Assembly (NCBI RefSeq): GCF_902806685.2 | Contig: NC_048557.2 | Location: forward strand, 1,736,001 to 1,800,000 | Direction of reading: 5' to 3' | Length of the DNA stretch: 64,000 bases | Source: Maniola hyperantus | Taxonomy: Eukaryota > Arthropoda > Insecta > Lepidoptera > Nymphalidae | Shown: positions 41,792 to 52,560 of the stretch, piece by piece | Position numbering within the stretch: position 1 is the stretch's first letter | Layout of the letters: every line of letters begins with the position of its first letter | Notes under the pieces: generated by a model | What the model saw: the letters and a program-made list of their open reading frames with translations, nothing else | What the model was told of the DNA's origin: nothing | The model's database searches: none | Position numbers and translations under genes: made by a program

Positions 41792-43126
41792 TCTCAAACC
41801 AAGAGTAGCGCACATATTTGTAAAATCAAAAAAATTGCGAACCAGAAATGTTTTCTTAATCATCTAAATATCATTCTATACTTTGGGCCAGCCCTAGAGT
41901 AACAAGTAATGTTTAAAAACAAACACAAAGCATGGCGGTGGGAATCGATCACGGCAATCCATCCTCAACTTCCGCCCATCCCTCAATTAATCCCCTTCGC
42001 CGTCATTTTTAATGGCGCCATCCTGACACAGCTTTGCGAATTTTACCGACTGCTCGATAAGAATAATATTTTTCTATAGAATAAGTTTTCTTTGAAAACT
42101 AGCTGCTCCATCCCTGGCTTCATTTGGGGTAAAATTTCTGAAAAATAATTTGAACGAAATGGCACAGGCATAGCAAAAAATTAGGGAATTTATGAAACAT
42201 CCACATAATAAGATAAAAACGTTTGACGTGGGACGTTATGGTGGCTTATCATTATCAATCATCGCCAGTCTTAACATTTTTATTCACTAAAAAACGGGCG
42301 TGAAAAATTTCAGAGGTACACATTTTAGTGTTAGATTTCTTACAAAGACCACGTTTACTGAATACATGTCAATGTACACGTAATGTACAGACACAACTTT
42401 CACGTTTCTTTTGAAAATCAAATTGACATCGAGCGAAGATATTTTAAATTTTATTAAGTGACAGATAGGACAATGCAACAGAAATGATACAACAAATAAT
42501 ACAGCACTTTACTCGTAGCTATTTTTCACTCTTACTAAACAGAAAGCTGGCGCAAAAGACTAAGCTTATTCGTTCAAATTTAAGAAATAGATATATTGTA
42601 GAAAGATTTTTTGATCAAATGAACTTTTGCAAGTAGGTATGCCTTTCCTACCGAGAACCTATTTAAAAACTAAATTTTGTGTGAAAATAAGTAGGTAGAG
42701 CCGTTTTTGGTGTAAAAATGTTTCCTCTCTACCTCTAACATGAAATGATGTAAAAGCTGGCTACTTGATCTATCACCAAATAAAATCAAGAGGACAGACA
42801 CCCAAGTCATGTTTTAGGGCAGCTTTTATAAGCTTTAAAGAAACCGTATAATTTCGTGTAAAAATGTAATAGCCGGTCTAACCGTTAAGCTCATCTCTGA
42901 CACGAAGCGAGGTAAATGCCGGATCCTAGATCCATCGTCCGCTAATCTCGGGGGGACGAACGCCCGAAGGACATCAGTTAGGGCGGCCTTTAAAGAAATT
43001 TTCCCGCTCGACTAAACTTTCTCAATTAGGACTGCCGGACTCAGGGCTGACACTTTTTTGAGTAAAAAAGTAACATACCTAATAGCGGTACATTAAAGAA
43101 GTTGAACGCATGAATAATTTGGGAGT
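41792..43126. other. No gene recognised; small LINE-A scrap and a CpG-rich patch
   Basis: 42618-42656 (AACTTTTGCAAGTAGG with GCCTTTCCTACCGAGAA) is a scrap of the LINE-A 3' end, minus strand, with an internal deletion. 42905-42990 is GC-rich (CTCGGGGGGACGAACGCCCG) without a recognisable frame. Confidence 0.4.
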
Positions 43127-43463
43127 AGCTATATTTTTTATTTTTTTATTCAGATACAAGTTAGCCCTTGACTGCAATTTCACCTGGTCGTATACGTGAT
43201 GATGCATTCTAAGATAGAAGCGGGCTAACCTGGAAGGGGTATGGCAGTTTTTATTAAACCCATGCCCATTTGGTTTCTACACGGCATCGAACTGGAACGC
43301 TAAATCGCTTGGCGGTACGGCTTTGTCGGTAGGGTGGTAACTGGCCATGGCCGAAGCCTCCCACCAGACCAGACCAGTTAGAAATTATATAATTCAAACC
43401 CCCTGCCAGGAATCGAACCCGGAACCTCTCACTAAAAAGCTTACCACTGCGCCAGGAAAGTCG
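43127..43463 (-). mobile_element. SINE-C, full-length tRNA-headed SINE, minus strand
   Basis: Reading the minus strand: an A-box-like TGGCGCAGTGGTAAGC, then a B-box GGTTCGATTCC about 32 bases later (a tRNA-like spacing), a body with CTGGTCTGGTCTGGTGGGAG and GCCGTACCGCCAAGCG, and a 3' tail AATAAAAAAATAAAAAA. The head lies at about 43463-43395. No clear target duplication. It is a pol III-type retroposon that would need LINE enzymes. Confidence 0.85.
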
Positions 43464-43509
43464 TCAAAATCCAAAATATCGATTATCTATAAGATTACTT
43501 ATTACTATT

Positions 43510-43726
43510 ATAGAACAAATAATTAGTATTGTCAGTTTTCAAAGTAAGATAACTAGGCATACCAAATGGGGTATCAAATGAAAGGGCTTCACTACACATT
43601 CTAAAACAGATTTTTATTAATTTAATGCATAACAGTTTTAAGTTATCGTGCAAAATGTTGAAAAAATACGAATGTAGTGCGGAAACCTCGGTGCGCGAGT
43701 CTGACTCGCACTTGGCCGGCTTTTGT
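43510..43726 (-). mobile_element. Family G, partial, minus strand
   Basis: GCCGGCCAAGTGCGAGTCAG and CGAGGTTTCCGCACTACATT correspond to the family G start; ATTCTAAAACAG and GGGGTATCAAATG match inside the copy at 16786. The right inverted end is missing. Confidence 0.7.
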
Positions 43727-44154
43727 TTTCGTCTCGGGGAAAACATTTTTCATGGGATTTTTAAAAACACCTAGAAGGAAATCGCGGTCATAAACTATTA
43801 AACAAATAAACTGTATGGGTAGCAACCCTTGCCTGTCTCCAACGTACGCCAGTGACGAACCTCGGGGAAAAACTTCTTGGAATCTGTTGGACATTCAAAT
43901 TGACTATTCAAATTTTGTGCGTTTCCGAGATTTAACAAGTTTGTCAACGACAAGTTACGGAATTACACTTCCGCGTATAATTACTGGTCGGTTCCGCTTC
44001 AACTAACTTACAAACTAACTATAATTTAAACTTATCAAACTACCATTCTAGAATAGAGACGTTATAAAACTAACAGCTTCATTAGCTCAACTGTTTTGGA
44101 GGCGTTATTAAATTCAAAAGCTCGGAGTAAATAAGTTGAGATTAATTATATCCC

Positions 44155-44484
44155 TGCCCTAATATATAAGCTGTGATAGCCAAGTGGTTAGGACGTCCGC
44201 CTCCTAATCGGAGGTCGCGGGTTCGTTCCCGGACACGCTCCCTCTAACTTTTCAGAGTTATGTACGCTTTAAGTAATTAAATATTACTTGCTTTAACTGT
44301 GAAGGAAAACAAAGTGAGGAAACCTGCATGCCTGAGAGTTCTCCATAATGTTCTCAAAGGTGTGTGAAGTCTACCAATCCGCACATGGCCAGCATAGGTA
44401 GACTATGGCGAAAACCTTTCTCACTCTGAGAGGAGATCCGTGCTCTGTAGTGAGCCGGCGATCGGTTGATCATGATGATGATGG
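44155..44484 (+). mobile_element. SINE-A, full length, 10-bp target duplication
   Basis: Bounded by perfect ATTATATCCC at 44145-44154 and 44485-44494. The head has A-box TAGCCAAGTGGTTAGG and B-box GGTTCGTTCCC; the body follows with TTATGTACGCTTTAAGTAAT and GAGTTCTCCATAATGTTCTC, and the tail ends CATGATGATGATGG. This tRNA-like head, with an anticodon-arm-like CGCCTCCTAATCGGAGG, shows tRNA ancestry. It is the reference copy for the family in this window. Confidence 0.92.
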
Positions 44485-44494
44485 ATTATATCCC

Positions 44495-44976
44495 AACTTT
44501 TTATGTCGTACCAGCCTACTGATTCGTTAGCTCAGTGTCTAACACTGAATTATAGCCGCCATGCTTTATTTTTAATCCTTTGAAAGTTTTCTACGAAAAA
44601 ATATTCTACTATTACTCAGTAAAGCAGCAAGGTAGAACCAACCAATGTCAAATTAGACACATAGTTAGCGAATCACCCCCCAGAGCCGAACAGAGACTGC
44701 ATATGATTTTGTGTGGAATATCGCACAGCATTCGGGCAGTCATTATGTCAAGGATCATACAAAATTGAAGGCTAGGCTCCATTCCTATGAATCCGCTTAG
44801 TCTAGAGGTAAACATCAATACCTACAACTCTATCGTTTTAAAAATCAATTTTAATGCAGGGAAAATGTTTTTTTTTAATTTATAGACTATCGCTTAGCTG
44901 CAATTAGAGCTACTGGTTGATGATAAAAGACGATGTTAAAACAAAGCCATTTTAGTCGAAAAACATATCCACTAAA
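44495..44976. other. No gene recognised
   Basis: Unique-looking sequence. The 62-codon frame at 44580-44768 has no motif. Confidence 0.3.
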
Positions 44977-45641
44977 ATTTTTACAAAAAAAATAAAAACC
45001 GACTTCGATACACAAACACTAAAAATTGAAAAATAATTTCATTTATTACCGAATATATTATGTATACAAGAGTTAATATAGTTCCATAATAATACTTTTT
45101 GGTGCCGGTGCCAATTAGCTTTAGCTGCGCGAATCGTCTAGACTTCATATTTTTATGAGACTCCACAATGGCACCTCATTGACACCGACCCCAAAAAATA
45201 TTATTATGGAACTATATTAACTCTTGTATACATAATATATTCGGTAATAAATTAAATTATTTTTCAATTTTTAGTGTTTGTGTATCGAAGTCGGTTTTTA
45301 CTTTTTTTGTAAAAAAAAATTATTTCACAATTTTTAGTGGTCCCATGGAATTATGCTATGACTGGTTAAAAATCTACTGTTTACTAAGCTATTACACTGA
45401 TCGCGAGCAATTTACTCTTATCCGTTGATGAGTTCCAGTATCTATCATCGAAGATGTTCATCAGATCTTCACCAAATTTAAATGGGACCAACTTTGAAGT
45501 ATACCCTTTCAAACAAAAAAAGAATTTTCAAAATCGGTCCAGGCGTCTTCGAGTAATCGGGGAACATACATAAAAAATAAAAAAAAATAAAAAAAAGATT
45601 CCGACGAATTGAGAACCTCCTCCTTTTTTTGAAGTCGGTTA
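44977..45641 (-). mobile_element. 665-bp composite foldback element, copy 2 (inverted)
   Basis: Inverted repeat arms at 44977-45101 and 45191-45320 around a 90-bp spacer, then the single-copy part to GAAGTCGGTT at 45631-45640. On the minus strand it has the same order as 19029-19679, and by eye the two are nearly identical throughout. No coding capacity. Confidence 0.85.
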
Positions 45642-46094
45642 AAAAGGGGTGAACTTACCAGCAGAAATATCGGCTCTATTCTAAAAGGTGTACCTACCGT
45701 ACCGTACAGTCGTCTCTTTTGTGAAAGATTTCCTTTAAAAATTATAAAATTGTTTTCAAGGCGTGAACTTAGAAAGTTACAGTACATAGGTACTATTTTC
45801 GATTGGCACAGCTTGCAAGGCTACATTATTAATGGAACACTGCATGCGAAAGCCACAACGTTAGGTCGGAAACAGATGATTTGCCGCGGTCGCTCACAGC
45901 CAGCTAGGAACAGCTCAAGAAAGGATTGCGTTTACTCCACGTCACAAGTGTTCATAGGAGATGCAATAAACATCAGAAGCGGGATACTCTATCAAAGTCT
46001 ATAATATGAAGCCTAGGCTTATTAAAGTAAAAAAACGAACCCTAATAGTTGCATCCAGTCCATCGGTCTATCTGTTACAGTCATTTTAAAAATA
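45642..46094. other. No gene recognised
   Basis: An 84-codon frame (45750-46004) lacks a true ATG start and any motif. Confidence 0.3.
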
Positions 46095-46257
46095 TATGAC
46101 GCCCGCGACCTCGTCAGAGTCGATGTAATTTTTTTGAAAACCCGTGGGAACTCTTTAATTTTCATGAATCAAGCTACCTCTGTTCCAAATTTCATCAAAA
46201 GACAGACAGATAGACAGACAGACAGACACACTTTCGCATTTATAATATTAGTATGGA
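46095..46257 (-). mobile_element. Helitron H1, internally deleted
   Basis: The 5' end is intact on the minus strand (TCCATACTAATATTATAAAT with the GTCTGTCTGTCT tract). The middle is shortened, and the 3' hairpin CGAGGTCGCGGGCG is present but CTAG is lost. Confidence 0.75.
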
Positions 46258-46738
46258 TATGGATTATCACTAACTTCTAATAAGGACCCTTAAATGTAAA
46301 AGACGAAATCTCAAGAAAGCGAAAGGCGAAGTGTGAAAGGATTTCGGAACCCATCACATAATTATCCCAAGCAAACTCCTGCCATTATATGAACAATGGG
46401 AAAGAATCGCAACCCACAGTAATCAGGAATACTATGCAGAGAGAGAGAGATTTGGAATCTGAAATTGTAAGAAAAAACATACAACAAAAGAATTTTCCAA
46501 GATCAGCATTTATAACGAACACAAAAAGCTAGATGAAGGCTAATGGCCGCCACGAACAGACGGCAAACGTACACAAAACCAAGCATCACAAAATATTACG
46601 TGCACGAAAATGTCAGACATAAAGAAAGCCATTATGCTTTGCTACAACATGGGTCATTCTTTCTGTACTTTTTAATTAAACCTCTTAATCTTGAGCTTGA
46701 TCTCTAATTAAAGCTGACCACTTATCAATTAGTATTAA
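46258..46738. other. No gene recognised
   Basis: No feature was seen apart from a GAGAGAGAGAGA tract at about 46439-46450. Confidence 0.3.
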
Positions 46739-46948
46739 CTAGCCTATGCTCGCGACTTCGCCCGCGTGGACTACACAAATTTCAAACCTCTATTTAACTC
46801 CCTTAGGGGTTGAATTTTCAAAAATCCTTTCTTAGCGGATGCCTACATAATAACTATCTGCATGCCAAATTTCAGTCTGATCCATCCAGCAGTTTGAGCT
46901 GTGCGTTGATAGATCAGTCAGTCAGTTAATCCTTTTATATATTTAGAT
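46739..46948 (-). mobile_element. Non-autonomous Helitron, family H2
   Basis: A|CTAG at the left; TCTAAATATATAAAAGGATT as 5' start on the minus strand; TGACTGACTGATCTATCAAC and CTAAGAAAGGATTTTTGAAA inside; hairpin CACGCGGGCGAAGTCGCGAG. Essentially full length. Confidence 0.88.
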
Positions 46949-47600
46949 TAATATTACACTACGTTTATGGTCAACGCGTCCAGTTCTACATCTAAATATA
47001 ATATGGATTATATTGGTGTCATCACAGTAACCGCTAGAGAGTTTTTTGAAATCAAAATACGCTTTCTAGGAAACCACACGGTCTTGTTGCCCATAGAAAA
47101 TATTGCAGGATGATATTTGAACCCTTGAAGGACATGAGGTTAGAAAACATGCAATTTTTATTACCTAATCTAGAATAGAATTACATTTATTTGTTGATCC
47201 AACACACGTTAAGCACAAACATTAAAAAAAAATCATTCCTTAAAAGCTAACCCAACAAACAGTCATTTTTCTTGAACCTTAAATGAAAACTTAAGTTTTA
47301 ATTCACTCACGGCGATAGTGTACAAGACGACTTGGAGTATATTTTCGTGAATTTTTATACAAACACCACAGGATCTTGGCGGGATTCGCAAGCAAAGTTT
47401 ACGCGTGGCCGGCACTCCCTGAACGGACTGACTTAATGTAAAATGAAGCCATAAAGCCTGATAGCTCCAATTAAAGCGAAAGTTCCAGCGAAATCATTTC
47501 ACAAAATAAACAAGAAATCAAAAAGTGCCTTCAGATCCTCAACAAGGGGTGTAATTAGAGGCGCGCAAAGTTTATCAAATCTCAGCAGACCTTGTCGGAG
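46949..47600. other. No gene recognised
   Basis: No repeat or coding feature. The part at 47370-47430 (CGCGTGGCCGGCACTCCC) is relatively GC-rich. Confidence 0.3.
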
Positions 47601-47672
47601 TTGAGATCAAAGTTCACGCCGTATTGGCTTACGCAAATGCGATATCTATTAGTTAAACTTTGTAGTTTTAAG
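47601..47672 (+). repeat. 72-bp direct repeat, copy 1 (partner 48628-48699)
   Basis: GTTGAGATCAAAGTTCACGC and AATGCGATATCTATTAGTTA are repeated with moderate divergence at about 48628-48699. In one frame both copies translate to related peptides ending NAISIS and a stop. Confidence 0.6.
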
Positions 47673-47804
47673 CAGGGCCACGACCTTCCTATGCGACGTT
47701 AACGTTTTGATCTTCGACAAATGGAGGTTATCGTTGATGATACGTGTTTTAAAAAAAAATTAAATACACATCAATAATTGCGGATCCGACGGGTATTGAA
47801 CCTG

Positions 47805-48111
47805 TATCATGATCAACCCATCACCGCCTCACTACACAGCACGGGTCTCTCAGAGTTAGAAGGGTTTTGGCCATAGTCTACCACGCTGGCCATGTGCGGA
47901 TTGGTAGACTTCACACACCTTTGAGAACATTATGGAGAACTCTCAGGCATGCAGGTTTCCTCACGATGTTTTCCTTCACCGTTAAAGCAAGTGATATTTA
48001 TTTATTAAATAATTAAAACTTCGAAAAGTTGGAGGTGCGTGCCCAGTATCGAACCCCCGACCTCCGATTAGAAGGTGGACGTCCTAACCACTAGGCTAAC
48101 ACAGCTTACAC
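47805..48111 (-). mobile_element. SINE-A, full length, 10-bp target duplication
   Basis: Flanked by perfect ATTGAACCTG at 47795-47804 and 48112-48121. On the minus strand: head AGCTGTGTTAGCCTAGTGGT, B-box GGTTCGATACT, body TAAATATCACTTGCTTTAAC and tail GGTTGATCATGATA. It lacks the long ATG tail of the 44.2-kb copy. Confidence 0.9.
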
Positions 48112-48280
48112 ATTGAACCTGCATCCGCCTGGAATTATTTAACTTTATTTACAACGTGATGTTGTTTGAAAAGTTTAAATAGTCACAGAAAAGTCATGAA
48201 GAAGAATAAAATAGAGGCTAGTATGTATCATATAGGAGATCTTACTGTGTAAAATGGTAACAGGCATAGGTAGAAACCGG

Positions 48281-48491
48281 CAGGGTGATTACGTAAAACT
48301 TTGCAGTAGCGACAGCAACGCGACAGCAGTAGCAATCCGACAGTTCATTTGCTGCATGTATCTCTTCTTCTTCTTCTTCTTCTTATTTTGCTTTGTGGCT
48401 ATTGCCGTCTCTCTCTAGCCGGACGTTTGACAGCAATGATCGCGAGATTTACGCCTGTCGCAAGCCTGTCGCGAGATACGTAGTCACCCTG
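48281..48491. mobile_element. 211-bp TIR element containing a (CTT)n microsatellite
   Basis: The left end CAGGGTGATTACGTA and right end TACGTAGTCACCCTG are inverse copies with one mismatch. The interior has CGACAGC words and a CTT microsatellite at 48363-48384. No clear target duplication. Confidence 0.65.
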
Positions 48492-48627
48492 CGGGACCTT
48501 CTACTCATAAGGACACAACGACCAACGTATAAGTTAGCTGATGACCCAAGTTGAATGTCGGAAGTTGGCATACAAATGCCATAATATCTAAGTCTCAGTA
48601 CCTACTACAAGATACAAGATTGGAGTT

Positions 48628-48699
48628 GAGCTCCGAGTTCCCGCAGTATTAGCTAACTTAAATGCGATATCTATTAGTTGAACTTTGTAGTTTGAACTT
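48628..48699 (+). repeat. 72-bp direct repeat, copy 2
   Basis: Partner of 47601-47672, about 1.03 kb downstream on the same strand. The SINE-A and the CAGGGTGA TIR element sit between them. Confidence 0.6.
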
Positions 48700-49100
48700 C
48701 GATACGGTTTAGTTTACGCTTGGTTAGGTTTAATGTTGCAGGTGCAGCTTGCTTCTTAGTATAACTTCATGTTTAATATTATAAACGACTAGCTTATTAT
48801 AACTACGGTATTTTGTGAAATAGGGGAGATCAGCCGCGCTATCCTGCGCACTCCCTCGATAGGATACCACGTGATCGGAAGTAGAATAAAGTTACAAAAC
48901 CTCTGCAATTACCAGAACCTCAGAAACGCAAGGAATATTAATTAAACATAGGACATTTATAAATGATGATGACGTCTAAACTTTATTTGTTTACACAACA
49001 GGTTTAAATTTATTTACACTTACCTAAAATGTTTTAGCGCTGCATTCTCTTGTGTTCTTTACAAGGCACCTGCATATTGTTGCAAATTATTATTAATTTA
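48700..49100. other. No gene recognised
   Basis: AT-rich spacer with nothing assignable. Confidence 0.3.
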
Positions 49101-49272
49101 TTTTATTTTAAAGAATATTAGCGTAGTTCATGATGACGACTACTATTCCCCTTTCCCCCCCCCCCCAACTAAACGTCAAGCTTGTGCTAGGAGCAGGTGC
49201 AACGGGTGGGGTTTGAATCGGCGACCTTTCGGATTTCAGTCCGGTCTTTTAACCGCTGAGCTATTGAGGTTA
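49101..49272 (-). mobile_element. SINE-B, minus strand
   Basis: Head ATAGCTCAGCGGTTAAAAG and B-box GATTCAAACCC (one change from consensus); the body is shortened at the GTAC segment and carries a run of 12 G (minus strand; C at 49156-49167). The 3' end TATTCTTTAAAATAAAAT is typical. Confidence 0.8.
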
Positions 49273-49724
49273 TTACCTCCTATGTTACTTGAAAACTGCA
49301 ATAAGAGGCTATTCAAGGGACGGACAAACAAATTTCTCAAAATCCGGCAACGCATTGGCGGTACTCTGATGAAATAAAGATATCTGAATTGAAATGGGAC
49401 ATTTTTAAGCCTAAAATACCAAAGAGCACATAAAGTTTCAATTAGGCACCCCCTCCACAGTTCGCGCATTCTAAATTACTTAGGCTAATGACCCTACCTA
49501 GTTAATAAAGTACACACTCCGTGCACTTACGTGGGAAAGCTTGCTGCTAAAATGACTACAGATTTTCAGACAAATATTGGTATATAAACACTAAGACGTG
49601 ACATTTTTAAATTGAAATCGTAATCAGATCAAAGGTAAGGTAATTTATTAGGTCTTTTATAGCTTGTAATGTAAAATCCTGTTAAATCGGTAAGAATGAT
49701 AAAACAGACACTAATTTTGAAAAA
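49273..49724. other. No gene recognised
   Basis: The 77-codon minus-strand frame (49236-49469) runs out of the SINE head and is not a gene. No further features. Confidence 0.3.
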
Positions 49725-49990
49725 GGAACCCTTATAGGATCACTTCGTTGTCTGTCTGTCTGTCTGTATTTGTGGTTACATCACAAAAAAAATATTATTT
49801 TCAAATTTCAAACTAAGATTAATATACCAAGTGGGGAAGCATATAAGAAGGCTTTACCTGAACATTCTAAAACAGATTTATTTTTATTTTCTGTATAATA
49901 ATTTTTGATTAATTGTGCAAAATGACCAAAAAAATACGACTGTAATACGGAACCCTTGGTGCGCGAGTCTGACTTGGTCGGCTTTTTTTT
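49725..49990 (-). mobile_element. Family G copy, minus strand
   Basis: GGAACCCTTATAGGATCACT near the left, a GTCTGTCTGTCTGT tract, ATTCTAAAACAG in the middle and ATACGGAACCC with GCGCGAGTCTGACTTGG at the right. Same order as 16786-17210, reversed. Confidence 0.75.
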
Positions 49991-50003
49991 TAACTATTAA
50001 TAA

Positions 50004-50227
50004 CTAGCTTATGCTCGCGACTTCGTCCGCGTGGACTATACAGCTTTCAAACCCCTATTTCACCCCCTTAGGGGTTGAATATTCAAAAACCCTTTCTTAG
50101 CGGATGCCTACGTCATAATAGCTATCTTCATGCCAAATTTCAGCTCGATCCGTCCAGTAGTTTAAGCTGTGCGTTGATAGATCAATCAGTCAGTCAGTCA
50201 GTCACCTTTTCCTTTTATATATTTAGA
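50004..50227 (-). mobile_element. Non-autonomous Helitron, family H2 (full length)
   Basis: On the minus strand: A|TCTAAATATATAAAAGGAAA, TGAC repeats, GCATCCGCTAAGAAAGG, CCCCTAAGGGGGTGAAATAG, hairpin CACGCGGACGAAGTCGCGAG and AAGCTAG|T. A clean reference copy for H2. Confidence 0.92.
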
Positions 50228-50774
50228 TTAAGTGTTCCTTCTTCATATACCTAACTATCTCGAAGATATCGTGTGGCTCTAAGAACTATTTTAAAGTCAT
50301 AACACACGAAGTTTTTATAGTTGACATGCGTTTGTAAAACTACTCATACATACGCGCTGCCCAGCCAATGTGGTGCGCTTTAACTCCGCGTTCTTACGTT
50401 TCAGTTATTGCGAGTTAGGTCCCCACCCCAAACGTCAATTAAGAAGGTTTGCTTCAAAACTTATACAATTTCATGGCAAGTTTAACATACTTTACCTTAA
50501 AATTGAATATGGTAAAATATTCGACGTCACAGAAACGGAGAAGGGTCACTTGTGACAGACTGTGACACCGAGGGGACAGGGGAGGGAGTGACAACATGAA
50601 GAAAAAGTTATAAAGTTTGTGATATACAGACAGCCTTTCAAACTTCGACCTAACTTGCTCAATAATATGATTATGATAAAATATACGTGGAGTAAAATAA
50701 AGGAAAATGTTCTTTATTGCACACCAAAATCAAAACAATAGAAATATAACAAAGATGTACTCAACGAATAACAA
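50228..50774. other. No gene recognised
   Basis: The 61-codon frame at 50370-50555 lacks motifs. No repeats noticed. Confidence 0.3.
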
Positions 50775-50913
50775 TCTCTGTAGAGTGTTGTCTATGTCAG
50801 TTATACCTATATGACGTTTTATCGGTCTCAATGACAAGGACAACGCTATACAAATCTGCTATCTTCTTCTAAATGTCGATGTACATTACTTTCTGCCGCG
50901 TACTGTACATTAT
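50775..50913. mobile_element. MITE-E copy, left end lost
   Basis: GTAGAGTGTTGTC, GACGTTTTATCGGTCTCAAT and CGATGTACATTACTTTCTGC followed by CGCGTACTG match the core and right TIR. The left TIR is gone. Confidence 0.75.
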
Positions 50914-50963
50914 TTTGTGCCGGGAATTGTACTGCCAGTTTGTGCCGGGAATTGTACTGCCAG
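50914..50963 (+). repeat. 25-bp tandem repeat, two units
   Basis: TTTGTGCCGGGAATTGTACT followed by GCCAG occurs twice without a gap, right after the MITE-E right end. GTACATTATTTTGTGCCGGG before it suggests the unit grew out of the MITE-E terminus. Confidence 0.9.
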
Positions 50964-51564
50964 TTATAAAGGCATAGCGCACACCGCTGCGCCCGTCGTC
51001 TGAGGTCGTCAGTGGGTGTAATATGAGATTCTATTAATGTTCTAACATCCAACAAAGGTCCATTGACAGCTAATGCCTAACAATACAAGAGCTCAGAGCG
51101 AGTGGCGTCGTTTACTATTATCAAAGTATAGAGTATAATAGAAATGCAGATGGAGGAAAGCTGTATTCGTACAAGTACTTCATGTTTTCAGTGCAATTTC
51201 GCTTCAAATTCTAAATCAAATATTCATTCATTGGAACCATCAAACGAAATATTTGATAGTGGCTGAGTGGTAGCGGTACACGATTTTTATATTTGTGTCA
51301 ATAAATTCAGAAAATAGAAAAAAGTATTATTCATAAAAGTAGTGCAACATTCAACTTTAGATTATGAAAAAAGTATTTTGTGCTTATGATTATTACGCGA
51401 AGAGTTCATGGTAAATCTCTACTCAAATACTGAAAACCAGTACCTACCTAACTATAAGAATCTTACGATTTATTTGATGTTGGTTTTGGACAGTGGTGTC
51501 GTTGACAAGACGGACGATTAGCGCGGCCAACACAGCTCGGCATAGATCATCATCCGAGTAGGTG
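50964..51564. other. No gene recognised
   Basis: No coding or repeat signal. Confidence 0.3.
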
Positions 51565-51572
51565 ATTATGAG

Positions 51573-52010
51573 TAGGGTTACCAACTTTTATTAGAAGAAA
51601 TAGAGTATGGCTGATATGTGATTTCAAAGGACGTAAATAAAGAGTACGGACTTCCTAAAAGAAAAGAGTATCATTTATTTTATATTTTAAAAAGATACAC
51701 AATGAAAAAATCGTGTTAACATAACCTCAAAACACTTCTCAAAACAACTTGTGGCATGACATTGATATAATGACATTAGTGTCTGCGTTCAGAAACGACC
51801 GAATTGGCGATACCAACATATTAACAGTAAATAGTCGACTTTTTTGGTTATGATAATGGGTTTGCATAATATTACATGACTGGCACTGGTATAAAAAACA
51901 TTGTGTAAAAAAAAGTATTTTAGCATACTCTATTAGTGTTATAGATTATAGAGTACGCCTACATGATATAGAGTACCATACTCTATTTTAGAGTACGGTT
52001 GGCAGCCCTA
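51573..52010. mobile_element. hAT-like non-autonomous element with perfect 8-bp duplication
   Basis: The element is flanked by ATTATGAG at 51565-51572 and 52011-52018. The ends are TAGGGTTACCAAC and GTTGGCAGCCCTA, imperfect inverse copies, with AGAGTATGG and CCATACTCT continuing inwards. An 8-bp duplication and short TIRs beginning (C/T)AGGG are hallmarks of hAT elements. 438 bp, no transposase; it contains several AGAGTA words. Confidence 0.88.
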
Positions 52011-52018
52011 ATTATGAG

Positions 52019-52331
52019 TGCACTGAGCACTCCATCCATACATGCAAAGCAAAGCGTAGAGATTTTTATAGCCCGTATCGGAAAAGGATTTTTCCATTTG
52101 GTATCATCTGCCTGCCTAGTTAAATACTGGAAGCTGTCTCGTCATCCGCCGGGACTCAGGAGCAATTAAACTGAACATCGGTTACATGAGACAGGAGCTC
52201 TTGTTTATAAACGCCGCTAACGAAGCGGCGGCAACACAGATTTTAATACCATTTGCACGTACAGCTTACCTGTGTAAACTGACAACGGATTTTGCTACCA
52301 ATATTGTCTACATTTACTTTTTTATATTGTA
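52019..52331. other. No gene recognised; small GC hairpin
   Basis: CGCCGCTAACGAAGCGGCG at 52213-52231 can fold (7-bp stem). Nothing else noted. Confidence 0.3.
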
Positions 52332-52560
52332 CTAGCTGACCCGCCGCAGCTTCGCTCGGGTGGAATTTAGAAATCAGCGTGGGGGTAGAATTTTCAAAAA
52401 CCTTAAATAGGTACCTACGTATTTTTTTCTTTTGTAACCGAAAACCCAAATATCAATTTTCATGGAAATTACTTGAAAAATGACGGACTTTCGAACAAAT
52501 TTTCATCCCTTATTTAACCCCCTTAGGCAGTAGAATTTTCAAAAATCGTTAAATGAAAAA
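52332..52560 (-). mobile_element. Helitron-like element, family H5
   Basis: The 3' terminus on the minus strand is CCGAGCGAAGCTGCGGCGGG followed by TCAGCTAG|T: a GC-rich hairpin and CTAG end like H1-H4 but with its own sequence. AACCCCCTTAGG near the other side resembles H2. The 5' TC end is not clear. Confidence 0.7.

Noticed and set aside
43395..43463. Possible tRNA gene on the minus strand
   Set aside because: Same reasoning: it is the head of SINE-C with an A-rich retroposon tail downstream.
44166..44240. Possible tRNA gene (A and B boxes present)
   Set aside because: The tRNA-like part continues into the SINE-A body and the whole unit is flanked by a 10-bp duplication, so it is a SINE head.
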